Counted from the first letter of the stretch, positions 7,915-17,395 are shown. The stretch is DNA of 64,000 bases from Alphaproteobacteria bacterium (GCA_040216735.1 JAVJOO010000003.1:388746-452745), one strand, 5' to 3'. The notes: generated by a model from the sequence alone, not told the origin. Program-made: numbers and translations.

Positions 7915-9621
7915 ATCGTTGAACGGCGAGAGCGGGAATTCTTTCACGGCTTGGAACACGATTCCGCCCTGGTATCCGATCGTTGCAAGGCCCGCACCGA
8001 AGATTTCCGCGATCGCCTGACGGCGGGTGTCCGAAAGATCGCTGTGACTGCGCACGATGAGATCGAACCGGCGGCTACGCAACAAGCCGTCGAGCTGGAT
8101 CGCGCCAAGCGCACTCATCCGCAGATCGACGACGAACCGGAGGTCGTGATCGTCTTGCTGGTCGCGGCGTTGGCCTCGGACGAATAGATGAATGGGTTCA
8201 ATTTTTTCGCCCGCGGCGAACGGGAACAAGAGCAAGCGCCAATCGCTCGCACTGGATTCATCGCCTAATCGGCGGAGCTGCCGAAAGTCGTCGCCGAGGC
8301 GATCGATCAGGCCGCGCTGACCGCTCCGCTCAAGCACGCGGACAACCTCGTTTCCCAACCAGCCGGCGATATCGCCGGTACGAAGGACCGACAGAAAGAA
8401 CATGATCTGGGCGGCCGCGCGGGTATCGGGTCCTGGTACGCGAGACTGGGTGAACGCGTTGGCGGCAGCCGGTGCGATCGCGGCGGCTTGCGTGGTCAGT
8501 TCGCGAAGCGCAGGCCAGTCTTCGCCCAGTTTGATCAAGAATTGGTCGAGGGGCTTCGCAGCCGAATCGGGCGACCCGAGTGGTGTGAGGGTCGCACGCT
8601 GACCCTGCAGCGGGTCGAGCGCTTCCAGGGTGACGGTCGTACCCTCGGTCCAGCCCGTCGCGGCGGCGAGGACGACGGTGCCGGCAGCCGTCGTGACGAC
8701 TGTCCGATCGGGTTTACCCGATGCTGTGACGGTCCCAACAACCTGCACCGATGGGGGAGTCGCAGCGGGCACCGCAGTCGGTGCGATCGCTGGCGGATGT
8801 TTGTGCGCGATTATCGATGCTGGTGAGGTAGCTCCGTAAGCTGCGGAGGTCGGCGTCGCATGGCGCGGACCTGCTTCCTTCGAACGTGGCGAAGGTTGGA
8901 AGGCGTGCGCAGGCGCGGTACCGGCGTTAGCGAGCGGTGGCGCGAGTGAAATGACCTGCCACGAAACGACGATTCCAGTTGTGACGGTCGCCGCCGGGTT
9001 CTTGGGCGTGCCAAGCGCTGGTTCCTGTGGCGGGAGTCCCAGGGCGTTCGGCTGATCGGTGGTGGGCAAGAGTCGGCCGCGCATGACGCTTCCCACCGGG
9101 AGCGATGCGGGTGTGGCCTTCGTCGTCGCCGTCGTTCCGTCCGGCGGGAGCGCCTCTTTTCCGCTCGTCTCGGCTCCCTGTTGCACGAACGTGACCTCGA
9201 CTACGCGCAGGCGCAACGTGTGGGGTGTGTCCGGCGGTTTGCCGTCGACCGCGAGTACTGCCGCGCGCAGGTGATCGTTCGAGAGGCTCACGACACGAAC
9301 CTGTACCGTGGCGGAATCGGGGAGCGATTCCGGCTCCAGCGTGACCAGAACGCTGTTGGCTGCCTGGAGGATCTGACGCCCGGCAGCGTCGTGGGCGAGG
9401 ACCTGGAGCGCAATGCGGTCGCCCTCTTCGATCCCAGCCAAGGTTGGAGCAAGCGTCACAGCCGTGTCGTGGGGAAGTTCGACATGCCCTCCTGGGCCGC
9501 TGTGAGGGCCGCCGTGTGCAGGTGTCTGGGGCTGCCCCGATTGTCCCGCGGTCACCGGTGCGGGGGTTACCCGATTTGTTGCGGGCGGTGGCGCCGATGT
9601 CGATGCTGAAAGATCGCTCAT
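7873..9621 (-). CDS. FliK-like hook-length-control domain protein, third gene of the flhF-flhG operon
   Basis: 582 residues. The N-terminal two-thirds is Pro/Ala/Thr-rich with low-complexity linkers and a possible beta-domain (about 60-150). The C-terminal part (about 400-582) is well folded: RFVVDLRMSALGAIQLDGLL followed by a helix and IGYQGGIVFQ, resembling the FliK C-terminal hook domain (Flg_hook). I infer a secreted or basal-body-associated flagellar protein; a specific function is not known. The frame is open from 9660, but the ATG at 9621 forms an ATGA overlap with the flhG stop and is preferred. It overlaps fliJ by 42 nt tail-to-tail. A bona fide fliK is present at 21986-23458, so this is a second copy of the domain. 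Confidence 0.6.
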   Translation of the reverse strand: MSDLSASTSAPPPATNRVTPAPVTAGQSGQPQTPAHGGPHSGPGGHVELPHDTAVTLAPTLAGIEEGDRIALQVLAHDAAGRQILQAANSVLVTLEPESLPDSATVQVRVVSLSNDHLRAAVLAVDGKPPDTPHTLRLRVVEVTFVQQGAETSGKEALPPDGTTATTKATPASLPVGSVMRGRLLPTTDQPNALGLPPQEPALGTPKNPAATVTTGIVVSWQVISLAPPLANAGTAPAHAFQPSPRSKEAGPRHATPTSAAYGATSPASIIAHKHPPAIAPTAVPAATPPSVQVVGTVTASGKPDRTVVTTAAGTVVLAAATGWTEGTTVTLEALDPLQGQRATLTPLGSPDSAAKPLDQFLIKLGEDWPALRELTTQAAAIAPAAANAFTQSRVPGPDTRAAAQIMFFLSVLRTGDIAGWLGNEVVRVLERSGQRGLIDRLGDDFRQLRRLGDESSASDWRLLLFPFAAGEKIEPIHLFVRGQRRDQQDDHDLRFVVDLRMSALGAIQLDGLLRSRRFDLIVRSHSDLSDTRRQAIAEIFGAGLATIGYQGGIVFQAVKEFPLSPFNDLLGHRHTPGAIVA

Positions 9622-10406
9622 CGGTCGGCCCGCAAGCGATGACAGACGCTTTCGACACAAACGCTCGCGGGAGTTGTCGGGTGGCGCGTCAATATCGGGG
9701 TCTGGTGCAGGATGGCGTCGCGAACGTGTCGGTCGCGCAGGATGATGCCCGAGAGCGGCAGGTCGATCTTCAAGAAATTACGGCAGGCGCTGGCGAGGGT
9801 GGCGTAGGTGCGTTTGCCGTCCTGAACCGTTTCGGCACTGTTGACGACCAGCCGAATGTCGCCTTGCGGATATTTCATCCGGGCAACTTTGATAAACGCG
9901 TAGGCGTCGGTGAGGGCCGTCGGCTCGCTGGTCGTGACGGCGAGAATCGTGCCGTTGCCGCCAATGAGCAGGCGGACCGAGGCGTCTATACCGGCGCCTA
10001 GGTCGAGCAAGACTCGGTCGTAGCGGGCGGCGATCTTGTAGATTGCCTGACGCAGGCCGAGCAGTTTCTCGCGACCCGCCGTCGACAACACGCCCGAACC
10101 CGATCGCCCAGCGAGGACGTCGAACCCGCCGTCCTCATATGGTGAAATCGCTTGACTGAGGCGAACGCGACCGCTCAACACGCTGCTAAGGTCCCACTGC
10201 GGGGATATCCCGAGCTGCACGTCGATATTTGCCAGTCCGAGATCGCCGTCGATCAAGAGTACGCGGTCACCGGCGCGGGCAAAGGCATGGGCGAGGGTTG
10301 TCGCAAACCATGTTTTGCCGACGCCCCCTTTGCCCGAAGCCACGGTGACGACGTTGCGGCCCAGCGCGACCGGAAAGTCGACAACTTTGCGCACCGCGCC
10401 GTTCAC
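9618..10406 (-). CDS. flhG: Flagellar number regulator FlhG (MinD/ParA-type ATPase)
   Basis: 262 residues with the deviant Walker A motif ASGKGGVGKTWFATTLA, the A-prime motif LLIDGDLGLANIDVQLG and Walker B LLDLGAGID, the FlhG/FleN/YlxH signature within the MinD family. In polarly flagellated bacteria FlhG restricts flagellar number by acting on FlhF. Both ends overlap neighbours by 4 nt (flhF upstream, FliK-like gene downstream), so the three are one operon. Length is slightly below the usual 270-300. Confidence 0.92.
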   Translation of the reverse strand: MNGAVRKVVDFPVALGRNVVTVASGKGGVGKTWFATTLAHAFARAGDRVLLIDGDLGLANIDVQLGISPQWDLSSVLSGRVRLSQAISPYEDGGFDVLAGRSGSGVLSTAGREKLLGLRQAIYKIAARYDRVLLDLGAGIDASVRLLIGGNGTILAVTTSEPTALTDAYAFIKVARMKYPQGDIRLVVNSAETVQDGKRTYATLASACRNFLKIDLPLSGIILRDRHVRDAILHQTPILTRHPTTPASVCVESVCHRLRADR

Positions 10407-11380
10407 GATGCGGCCCGTCGTTGGAGTTCGGACACTTTGAATGCCGTTTCGGTCATGAGCCGGGCGAGAGAAACCGGGTTGAGCGGCGACAGTCCGTTGG
10501 CGATGAACGGCGAGGCGCTAACTTCGGCGAGCGGTAATCCGCCTGCAATTGCCGCCGTCACGATCCCGCCATAGCGGCGCGCGCAATCCAACCGGGTGAT
10601 GTGGAGAGCCGACGCGCCTGCGCTGGCGAATACCTCGGCAGCTTCCGCTAGATCGGCGCTGTCGGCGCCGGCGGCGAGGACGAGAACCTGCTGCGCCGAG
10701 CATACTTTGGCGAAGGTCGACAGGTCGTCGACCTCTGTCCGGGCGAAGGGGTTAGTGCCGGGCGTATCGATCAGAATGAGGTCGGCATGCTCTGCCGCTT
10801 GGATCGCGGCGGCCAAATCCGCCGGGGTCTCCGCCGCGTCCAGCGGCACGTCCATCATGGCCGCGAGCGCGGCGAGTTGCTCGAACGCGCCTGACCGAAC
10901 GGTGTCGGTCGTAATAATGTGCACGCTGAAGCCCTTAAGAACCGCGCGGGCGGCCGCTTTGATTACCGTTACCGTTTTACCTCCGCCGGGCGGCCCGACG
11001 AACATGATCGGCGCGGCGTCGGCAACCGGTAGTGCCGCGAACGACATCCGTGAATCTAGGGCGCCCGCCAGCGCCATGACCGTATCGTCACGGGTCACGG
11101 CCCGGGCGTCGCGGGCCAGTCGCGTCGCGAGCGACTCCTCCAACCGGTGAAAGCGCAATACCTGGGCGACTTCGTCGTCGGGTTCCAGAGCTTCTTCGCC
11201 GACCACTTGGTCGGTAAAAGCGCGCTCGTCGCTCGGTTCGTCGAGCGCAGCGGTGACTTGCGCACCGCGCCCGCGCCGCGACTGGTAGGTTGAAACGATA
11301 ACCGCATCCTCGCCGAGTTCGTCCCGAACCTGGGCGATGGCGTCGTCCAACGTAGCGGCGGTAAATGTCCTGAGACGCAT
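10403..11380 (-). CDS. flhF: Flagellar placement GTPase FlhF (SRP-type)
   Basis: 325 residues. An N-terminal FlhF segment starts MRLRTFTAATLDDAIAQVRD with GEDAVIVST. A short charged linker follows, then the NG GTPase domain with G1 GPPGGGKT, a G2-region TTDTVRSGAFEQL, G3 DTPGTNP and G4 TRLD. G3 is normally DTAGR and G4 TKLD, so catalytic motifs deviate. It marks the pole for flagellar assembly. Located 10 nt after the flhA stop and coupled to flhG, as in polar flagellates. Confidence 0.93.
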   Translation of the reverse strand: MRLRTFTAATLDDAIAQVRDELGEDAVIVSTYQSRRGRGAQVTAALDEPSDERAFTDQVVGEEALEPDDEVAQVLRFHRLEESLATRLARDARAVTRDDTVMALAGALDSRMSFAALPVADAAPIMFVGPPGGGKTVTVIKAAARAVLKGFSVHIITTDTVRSGAFEQLAALAAMMDVPLDAAETPADLAAAIQAAEHADLILIDTPGTNPFARTEVDDLSTFAKVCSAQQVLVLAAGADSADLAEAAEVFASAGASALHITRLDCARRYGGIVTAAIAGGLPLAEVSASPFIANGLSPLNPVSLARLMTETAFKVSELQRRAAS

Positions 11381-11389
11381 CTTCTTGTC

Positions 11390-13579
11390 CTAGATCTGCG
11401 CCAGAGTTTTGATTTTGGCTTTGGGGTGGATTTCGTTTTGCGAGAGCACCACCGTTTGGGCCCGAAACCGTTCGACGATCGACCGGACATAGGGCCGAAT
11501 TGCCGGGCTGGTCAGGAGAACCGGCGACTCGCCCTCGTGGGCGAAACGGTCGTATGTCTGACGCAACGCTTGGATGAATTCCTGTAGTTTCGTTGGCGCC
11601 ATCGACAGTTGGCGATCGTCGCCCTGACCGACGATCGATTCGGCGAAATTCTGCTCCCAAGCCGGCGACAAAGTGACCATGGGTACATACCCAGAGTCCG
11701 AAGTATTGGCCGAACTGATTTGCCGCGCCAAACGGGCTCGAACGTGCTCGGTGATGAGCGTGATGTTGTTGGTGTAGCCGCTTGCCTCGGCGATCCCTTC
11801 GAGGATTGTCGGCAAATCGCGGATCGAAATGCGCTCGCCCAGCAGGTTCTGGAGGACCCGTTGCGCCCCCGAAACGCTGATGTGCGCCGGGATGAGGTCC
11901 GCAACCAATTTCTGCTGCTCCTTCGGCAGATCGTTCAGGAGTTTCTGGGTCTCGGCGTAAGACAACAGGTCGGCCATGTTGTCTTTGATAACTTCGGTAA
12001 GGTGCGTGGTAATGACGGTGGCCGGGTCGACCACGGTGTACCCTCTGAACGAGGCTTCTTCACGGAGCGATTCCTCCACCCACATTGCGGGCAGACCGAA
12101 GGTCGGTTCCGTCGTGGCTTCCCCGCCCAGGGTTATCGGCTCGCCACGCGGATCCATGACCATCAGGTGGTTCGGGCGTAGGTCGCCGTACCCGGCTTCG
12201 GCTTCCTTCACGCGGACGACGTAGGTATTTGCGGCGAGTTGCATGTTGTCCAAGATCCGGACCGACGGCATGACGAAGCCCATCTCGCTCGCGAGTTGGC
12301 GGCGCAGTGCCTTGATTTGGTCCGTCAGTCGGTAGCCGCGCGTGTCGTTGATCAACGGGAGCAGCCCATACCCGAGTTCGAGGCGAAGCTCGTCGAGCGC
12401 TAGTGCGCTCGATATCGGTTCCTCCTCCGGAGCTGCTTGGGTGGCGGTGCGCTCGCGTTCTTCGGTTTCGGAAACGCGACGTTTTGCCCGGCGGCTGGCG
12501 TAGAACGCGAGCGTTCCGGAGCCTGCGGCGAGAAGGAAGAAGGGGATCATCGGAACCCCTGGCAACATGGCGAGGGCGACCATCAAGAAAGAAGCCATGC
12601 CGAGCGCGTTGGGATAGCTGCCGAGTTGTCCAAAAAAGGCTTTGTCCGTCGACCCCGAGACGCCCGACTTAGAAACCAGTAGGCCAGCCGCGGTCGAAAC
12701 GATCAACGCCGGAATTTGGCTGACCAGACCGTCGCCGATGGTCAGCGCCGTAAAGGTCGCGGTCGCCTCCGAGAAAGACAAGCCGCGCTGGCCGACGCCG
12801 ATGATGATGCCGCCGATCAAGTTAATGAAGACGATCAAAAGGCCGGCGATGGCGTCGCCGCGAACGAACTTCGAGGCGCCGTCCATTGCACCGAAGAAGC
12901 TGCTCTCGTCCTCCAGTTGCTTGCGGCGGGTCCGGGCATCGGCTTCGTCGATCAGGCCGCTCGACAGATCGGCGTCGATCGCCATCTGCTTACCCGGCAT
13001 GGCATCCAAGCTAAAGCGCGCGGCGACTTCCGCGATGCGGCCCGAGCCGCGGGTAATCACGACGAAATTGACGATTACGAGGATGCTGAAAACGATGATC
13101 CCGATGACGAAGTTGTTTCCCATGATGAAGCTGCCGAAAGCTTCGATGACCTGTCCCGCTGCAGCAGTTCCTTCATGACCCGAGGTAAGGATCAATCGGG
13201 TCGAGGCGAGATTTAGCGCGAGGCGCAACATGGTTGCGACCAGCAGGATGGTCGGAAAGGAACTGAACTCCAACGCTCTGCCAATGAACAACACGTTCAT
13301 CAACACGAGCACCGAAAACGTAATCGAGAGCGCCAGGGAGATGTCCAGCAGCCAACGCGGCATCGGCAAGATCAACGTCACGAGAATCAGCATGATCCCG
13401 AACGCAAAGACCAGGTCGCCCCGGAACAGGCGATTCGCTAGGCCGCCGAAAACGTCACCGAACGACGGCCCGGCCGCGCCCTGCGAGGCTTCGCCGGCGC
13501 CCTGTGATGTCGGGTCGAACGATTCGGTCACCGGCTCGCCGCCGGTTGCGACCAGCGCGTCCTGGGATTGGTCGGACAT
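11390..13579 (-). CDS. flhA: Flagellar export gate protein FlhA
   Basis: 729 residues. The N-terminal half has about eight membrane helices and includes the FHIPEP region with RFSLDAMPGKQMAIDADL and the FHIPEP-type cytoplasmic loop. The C-terminal cytoplasmic domain (from about 390) docks export chaperones and forms the nonameric ring. Family length is about 690-700, so the extra N-terminal 30-40 residues (Ser/Gly/Ala-rich) are a modest extension. It lies 14 nt after flbD and 9 nt before flhF. Other gate genes (fliP, fliQ, fliR, flhB) are not in the window. Confidence 0.97.
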   Translation of the reverse strand: MSDQSQDALVATGGEPVTESFDPTSQGAGEASQGAAGPSFGDVFGGLANRLFRGDLVFAFGIMLILVTLILPMPRWLLDISLALSITFSVLVLMNVLFIGRALEFSSFPTILLVATMLRLALNLASTRLILTSGHEGTAAAGQVIEAFGSFIMGNNFVIGIIVFSILVIVNFVVITRGSGRIAEVAARFSLDAMPGKQMAIDADLSSGLIDEADARTRRKQLEDESSFFGAMDGASKFVRGDAIAGLLIVFINLIGGIIIGVGQRGLSFSEATATFTALTIGDGLVSQIPALIVSTAAGLLVSKSGVSGSTDKAFFGQLGSYPNALGMASFLMVALAMLPGVPMIPFFLLAAGSGTLAFYASRRAKRRVSETEERERTATQAAPEEEPISSALALDELRLELGYGLLPLINDTRGYRLTDQIKALRRQLASEMGFVMPSVRILDNMQLAANTYVVRVKEAEAGYGDLRPNHLMVMDPRGEPITLGGEATTEPTFGLPAMWVEESLREEASFRGYTVVDPATVITTHLTEVIKDNMADLLSYAETQKLLNDLPKEQQKLVADLIPAHISVSGAQRVLQNLLGERISIRDLPTILEGIAEASGYTNNITLITEHVRARLARQISSANTSDSGYVPMVTLSPAWEQNFAESIVGQGDDRQLSMAPTKLQEFIQALRQTYDRFAHEGESPVLLTSPAIRPYVRSIVERFRAQTVVLSQNEIHPKAKIKTLAQI

Positions 13580-13593
13580 CTAGGGTCGAACCG

Positions 13594-14976
13594 CTATGCG
13601 TTCGCAGTGGCGCGCGGCATCTCGCCCACCGAGAGTGGGGGGACGATTTCTATCCCTTCGTCGTTGTAGAGCTTCAGCTTGTTGCGGAGTGTTCTGATCG
13701 ATATTCCTAGGATTTTTGCGGCGTGGGTACGGTTGCCGAGGCAATGATCGAGTGTGTCTATAATCAAGTCGCGCTCGACTTCGGCGACCGTCTTGCCGAC
13801 GAGCGGTACGCTGGATGCTCCGGCAGCAAAGCCTGCGGGGCCGGCCTCTGCGGAGGTGGCGCTGGAGGGAAGCGACGCGCCGTTTTGCAGCATGATCGCA
13901 TCGGTGTCGATCTCGGGGCCTGTGGCTAAGACAACGGCGCGGTGGATCGTGTTCTCCAGTTCGCGGACGTTCCCGGGCCACCGATGACCCTTTAGCGCCC
14001 TCATCGCCTGATCGCTGATCGGGCGCAACTCGACACCGTTCGCCGTTGAGTAGCGTTCGACGAAATAGTGACACAGGGCTTCGAGATCAGCGGGACGCTC
14101 GCGGAGCGACGGCAAGCGAATGTTGAGAACGTTGAGGCGGAACAACAGGTCTTCGCGGAAGTTGCCATTCTTGACCTCTTCGTTGAGGTCGCGATTGCTC
14201 GTGGCAAGAAGACGAATATCGACTTTGATGGGGCGGGTGCCGCCCACTCGGTCGATCTCGCGTTCCTGAACGGCGCGAAGAAGTTTGGCCTGTAGGCGCG
14301 GGTGAAGCTCGCTGATCTCATCGAGCAAGAGTGTGCCGCCATTCGCCTCCTCGAATTTGCCGATCCGCCGTGCGATGGCGCCGGTGAACGATCCCTTTTC
14401 GTGCCCGAACAGCTCGCTCTCAAGCAGGTTTTCAGGAATAGCCGCACAGTTGACGGAGACAAACTGCTTCTCCGACCGCTTGCTGCGCCGATGAAGATAG
14501 CGGGCCAAGACTTCTTTACCGGTGCCGGATTCGCCTGTGATCAAAACACTCGCGTCGCTGGGGGCGATTTGATCGGCGAGCTTGAGGATCTTGGTCATCG
14601 ATTCGTCGCTGTGGATCAGCGTGTGGGTTTCTTCCGAAACCGCTTCCAGAACGGCGGCGATCAGGTCGGCGTCCGGGGGCAGGGGAATATACTCCTTAGC
14701 GCCCGCACGAATGGCCCGCACGGCGATCTCGCTATCGGTACCGATACCGTAAGCAACCACCGGTGCGTGAATGCGCTCCCGACGCAGAGACTCGATGAAT
14801 CCCGCGATATCGAGTTCGGCAGCCAACATCAAAAGGTCGGCGCCGCGGCCCGAGCGCAACATGCTCAGAGCAGTTTCGGTATTAGGGACGTGGGAAACCT
14901 TAGCGCCCCGGTCCATCGCGATTTTACTCGCGGCACCGATTTGCCCATCCATGGTTCCGACAATTAGCAAACGCAT
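13594..14976 (-). CDS. flbD: Sigma-54-dependent flagellar transcription activator FlbD
   Basis: 460 residues: degenerate receiver (1-115), AAA+ sigma-54 activator (about 125-355) with GESGTGKE, the sigma-54 contact loop GSFTGA and Walker [10 protein letters not shown], and a C-terminal Fis-type helix-turn-helix ([21 protein letters not shown]). The receiver lacks the phosphoacceptor: the expected Asp position reads LLMLAAELD, as also noted for Caulobacter FlbD, which is controlled by FliX rather than by a classical kinase. The position between fliN and flhA is that of Caulobacter flbD. The ATG at 14976, with GGGAG 8 nt upstream, is preferred over the TTG three bases earlier. Likely targets here are the sigma-54 promoters at 23491 and 24510. 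Confidence 0.95.
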   Translation of the reverse strand: MRLLIVGTMDGQIGAASKIAMDRGAKVSHVPNTETALSMLRSGRGADLLMLAAELDIAGFIESLRRERIHAPVVAYGIGTDSEIAVRAIRAGAKEYIPLPPDADLIAAVLEAVSEETHTLIHSDESMTKILKLADQIAPSDASVLITGESGTGKEVLARYLHRRSKRSEKQFVSVNCAAIPENLLESELFGHEKGSFTGAIARRIGKFEEANGGTLLLDEISELHPRLQAKLLRAVQEREIDRVGGTRPIKVDIRLLATSNRDLNEEVKNGNFREDLLFRLNVLNIRLPSLRERPADLEALCHYFVERYSTANGVELRPISDQAMRALKGHRWPGNVRELENTIHRAVVLATGPEIDTDAIMLQNGASLPSSATSAEAGPAGFAAGASSVPLVGKTVAEVERDLIIDTLDHCLGNRTHAAKILGISIRTLRNKLKLYNDEGIEIVPPLSVGEMPRATANA

Positions 14977-15050
14977 CAAATTAACTCCCTACATTCTGTT
15001 CATATCCTGCTCCTCTAGATGCCTTCCCGATTGAAAATGGCCGCTTCTTT

Positions 15051-15473
15051 TTATGAGCGGTCCGTTTTGATGATTTCCGTCATGGTCACGCCGAGCCGTT
15101 CGTCAACGACGACCACTTCGCCACGTGCCACAAGGCGGTTGTTGACATAGATGTCTATGGCTTCGCCGACCTTTCGGTCGAGTTCGACCACCGCGCCGCG
15201 TCCTAACTTGAGCAACTGGCTTACTTCCATCCGCGTCTTTCCTAGGACCGCCGAGACCTGAACCGGTACGTCATAGACGGCCTCCAGGTCGCTCGCAGTT
15301 CGAACGACCTCTTCTTCGGTAATCTTGTTACCGAGGACCGGGTTTCCGTCGCCGGACTCCCCGTCCTCATCCACCTCAATCTCGTCGAGGTCGAGATTGG
15401 TTTTCTCGGCGTCCGCATCGGCAAGATGGCCGTCGACGTCTTCTTCGTCGCTATCGGTCGTCGTATCGCTCAT
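15051..15473 (-). CDS. fliN: Flagellar motor switch protein FliN
   Basis: 140 residues. The N-terminal about 50 are acidic and probably disordered; the rest is the SpoA domain (VPVQVSAVLGKTRMEVSQLLKLGRGAVVELDRKVGEAIDIYVNNRLVARGEVVVVDE is the conserved block, residues about 69-127). It forms the cytoplasmic C-ring with FliG and FliM, binds CheY-P-dependent switching parts and docks FliH. It lies between fliH and flbD as in Caulobacter. fliM is not in the window. Confidence 0.95.
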   Translation of the reverse strand: MSDTTTDSDEEDVDGHLADADAEKTNLDLDEIEVDEDGESGDGNPVLGNKITEEEVVRTASDLEAVYDVPVQVSAVLGKTRMEVSQLLKLGRGAVVELDRKVGEAIDIYVNNRLVARGEVVVVDERLGVTMTEIIKTDRS

Positions 15474-15527
15474 CGCGACCTCCTTTTTGGTTCGGTCCGC
15501 GGCGCACCAAGCGGCCGCGAAAAACGG

Positions 15528-16415
15528 TTAGTCATAGCGAACGCTCTTGGAGCCCCCGACCGTCTTGATTTCATCGTCGCCGGTATCGGGTGCGGCGGCG
15601 CTTTCTGATTCTTCGGCCGCGGGCGCGTCGTAGCGGACGGACTTCGATCCGCCGACGGATTTGATACCGTCATCCGATAACGCCTCGGCTTCCGGAGCGA
15701 TCTCCAGTTCCGAAGGGTCGGGCTCCGGCTCGGAGGGCGCAGGTTCTTCGATCGCGGTCAGGTATCGTGTCACTGCATCTTCAACCCACCCGTCGATTTC
15801 AGCCATCAGTCGCTCGGCGCCGCCATGCGCCCATTCGACGCGGCAGTCGCCGGTGGCGAAGCCGTCCTCGCCGATCACGATCGCCTGTCCAGTAAAGGCG
15901 ACCTTCGCAGTGATCGACGCAATATGCTCGTTGAGCGGTTCGACGAGTTCGGGCGAAACGCGAATAACGATCTTAGAATCGCGCAACGTCTCGGTCAGGT
16001 GACTGAGCGCGTCGGCGATCATGTGTTCGGCGAAGGCGAGGGGGTGAAGCTCGATTAGGGCGCCGGCCAGGCGCCGGCCAACCGCGAGGGCCAAGCCAGC
16101 CGCCTCGCGGCGTGCGATGTCGATATTGTTGGCTTCCGCCTCTGCAAGTCGTTCCAACTGACGACCGATCTTGACCATTTCCTGCGCGGCAAAGGATTGG
16201 ATTTCATTGCGCGCCTGGGAAGTACCGGCGGCGAGGCCTTCCGCATGGCTCGTCTCACGTGCATCCTGAAGGGCCGCCCGCAGATCGTTTTCTGAATAGC
16301 GCGGAACGGTGTCGGGATCGGGGGCTTCTTCGACCTCCTCCTTGTCCCAATCCTCGTCGTCCACCTCAAACTCGGTGTCGAAGAGGAATTTCTCCATCTT
16401 TACCATAGCAGTCAC
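15528..16415 (-). CDS. fliH: Flagellar export ATPase regulator FliH (FlbE), with duplicated C-terminal motif
   Basis: About 295 residues. The N-terminus KFLFDTEFE is typical of alphaproteobacterial FliH/FlbE; the middle is an Ala/Glu-rich coiled coil, then a FliH/V-ATPase-E-like C-terminal domain up to about residue 225 that binds FliI. Beyond it is an acidic Pro/Glu-rich tail of about 70 residues holding two copies of the motif IK(S/T)VGGSKSVRYD, the second ending exactly at the C-terminus. The start is uncertain: TTG 16421, GTG 16415 (GGGAA 6 nt upstream, preferred) or ATG 16406. Situated between fliG and fliN. Confidence 0.88.
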   Translation of the reverse strand: MTAMVKMEKFLFDTEFEVDDEDWDKEEVEEAPDPDTVPRYSENDLRAALQDARETSHAEGLAAGTSQARNEIQSFAAQEMVKIGRQLERLAEAEANNIDIARREAAGLALAVGRRLAGALIELHPLAFAEHMIADALSHLTETLRDSKIVIRVSPELVEPLNEHIASITAKVAFTGQAIVIGEDGFATGDCRVEWAHGGAERLMAEIDGWVEDAVTRYLTAIEEPAPSEPEPDPSELEIAPEAEALSDDGIKSVGGSKSVRYDAPAAEESESAAAPDTGDDEIKTVGGSKSVRYD

Positions 16416-16429
16416 GGTCAATTCCCGGC

Positions 16430-17392
16430 CTATGCCGCTCGGCGTGTCGGAAAGACGACGTCGCCGCGATCTGCGAGCGACTTGGCGCGTTCCAGAATGG
16501 TTTGCTGGGCGGCGTCAACATCGCGCAGCTTGATCGGCCCTGCGCGTTCGATCTCTTGTCTGAGTAGCTTAGCGGCCCGAGGGGGCATATTGCTAATGAT
16601 GAAATCGCGCGCCGAGTCGCTGGCACCCTTCAGGGCGGTTGCGACGGTCGCTGGGCTGATCCCGTCGAACACCTTCTGGACGTCGCGGCCATTTAGGTCA
16701 CGCAGATTGTCGAAGCTGAAGGCCGCCGACGTAACCAAACGCGCGGCATCGCGGTCAACCGAGCGCACCGCACCCACAAACCGTTGTCCGACCGGTTTAT
16801 CCATATGGGCCATGATGTTTTTGAGATGGGCCGGGCCTGTGGCGGCGCCATCGATGTCGGCCCCGAGGTCCTCTTGCAAGGTTTCTTCCAGGTGCGCCAG
16901 GACCTCGCGGCGAATGGGTTCGGCCTTGACGATTCGACCGACGACCTCGCCCGCAAAGTCTTCGGAAAATTGGCCTATCACCTTGGCGGCGACATCGGGC
17001 GGAAGTTTCCGCATCACCACAGCGGCAGCCTGGGGGTGCTCGTTCAAGAGATACCCGGCAAGGATATTCGGGGATACGCGGGCCAATTTGTCCCAAATCG
17101 TTGAGGTGTTAGCCCCCGTGGGTGTTTCGCGGGTCTCAACGGGTCGTTGTGCGGCCGGCGGCGGCACCGCGCGTTGTGAAAAGTCGTCGATCAGGTTTTC
17201 GACCATCGCTGCCTTGACCCTACCGACGCCGGCCATAGCACGGGTCAGAATGCCCAGCTCTTCTTCGCTGAGTTGCGGCAAGATCTTGGCACTGCGTTGT
17301 TCGCCCATAGTCAGCATCATGACCGACGCTTTTTCGGGGCCGGATAGGACGCGCGGTGCAGCGGGGCGAGGTGGGGTCATGGGTTGGGCCAT
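16430..17392 (-). CDS. fliG: Flagellar motor switch protein FliG
   Basis: 320 residues (family about 330-340). The N-terminal domain begins LSGPEKASVMMLTMGEQRSAKIL and binds FliF. The middle armadillo domain has the EHPQAAAVVMRKLPPDVAAKVI motif, and the C-terminal domain carries charged torque residues (about 230-320: FDNLRDLNGRDVQKV and PPRAAKLLRQEIE). It makes the rotor ring contacting MotA. It starts 3 nt upstream of the fliF stop in the fliF-G-H-N-flbD order. Confidence 0.96.
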   Translation of the reverse strand: MAQPMTPPRPAAPRVLSGPEKASVMMLTMGEQRSAKILPQLSEEELGILTRAMAGVGRVKAAMVENLIDDFSQRAVPPPAAQRPVETRETPTGANTSTIWDKLARVSPNILAGYLLNEHPQAAAVVMRKLPPDVAAKVIGQFSEDFAGEVVGRIVKAEPIRREVLAHLEETLQEDLGADIDGAATGPAHLKNIMAHMDKPVGQRFVGAVRSVDRDAARLVTSAAFSFDNLRDLNGRDVQKVFDGISPATVATALKGASDSARDFIISNMPPRAAKLLRQEIERAGPIKLRDVDAAQQTILERAKSLADRGDVVFPTRRAA

Positions 17393-17395
17393 GGT

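Noticed and set aside
11609-12181. Long plus-strand frame opposite flhA (and similar frames opposite fliF, fliG, fdsA and the sugar genes)
   Set aside because: High-GC shadow frames of well-supported genes; no motif, ribosome-binding site or operon logic.
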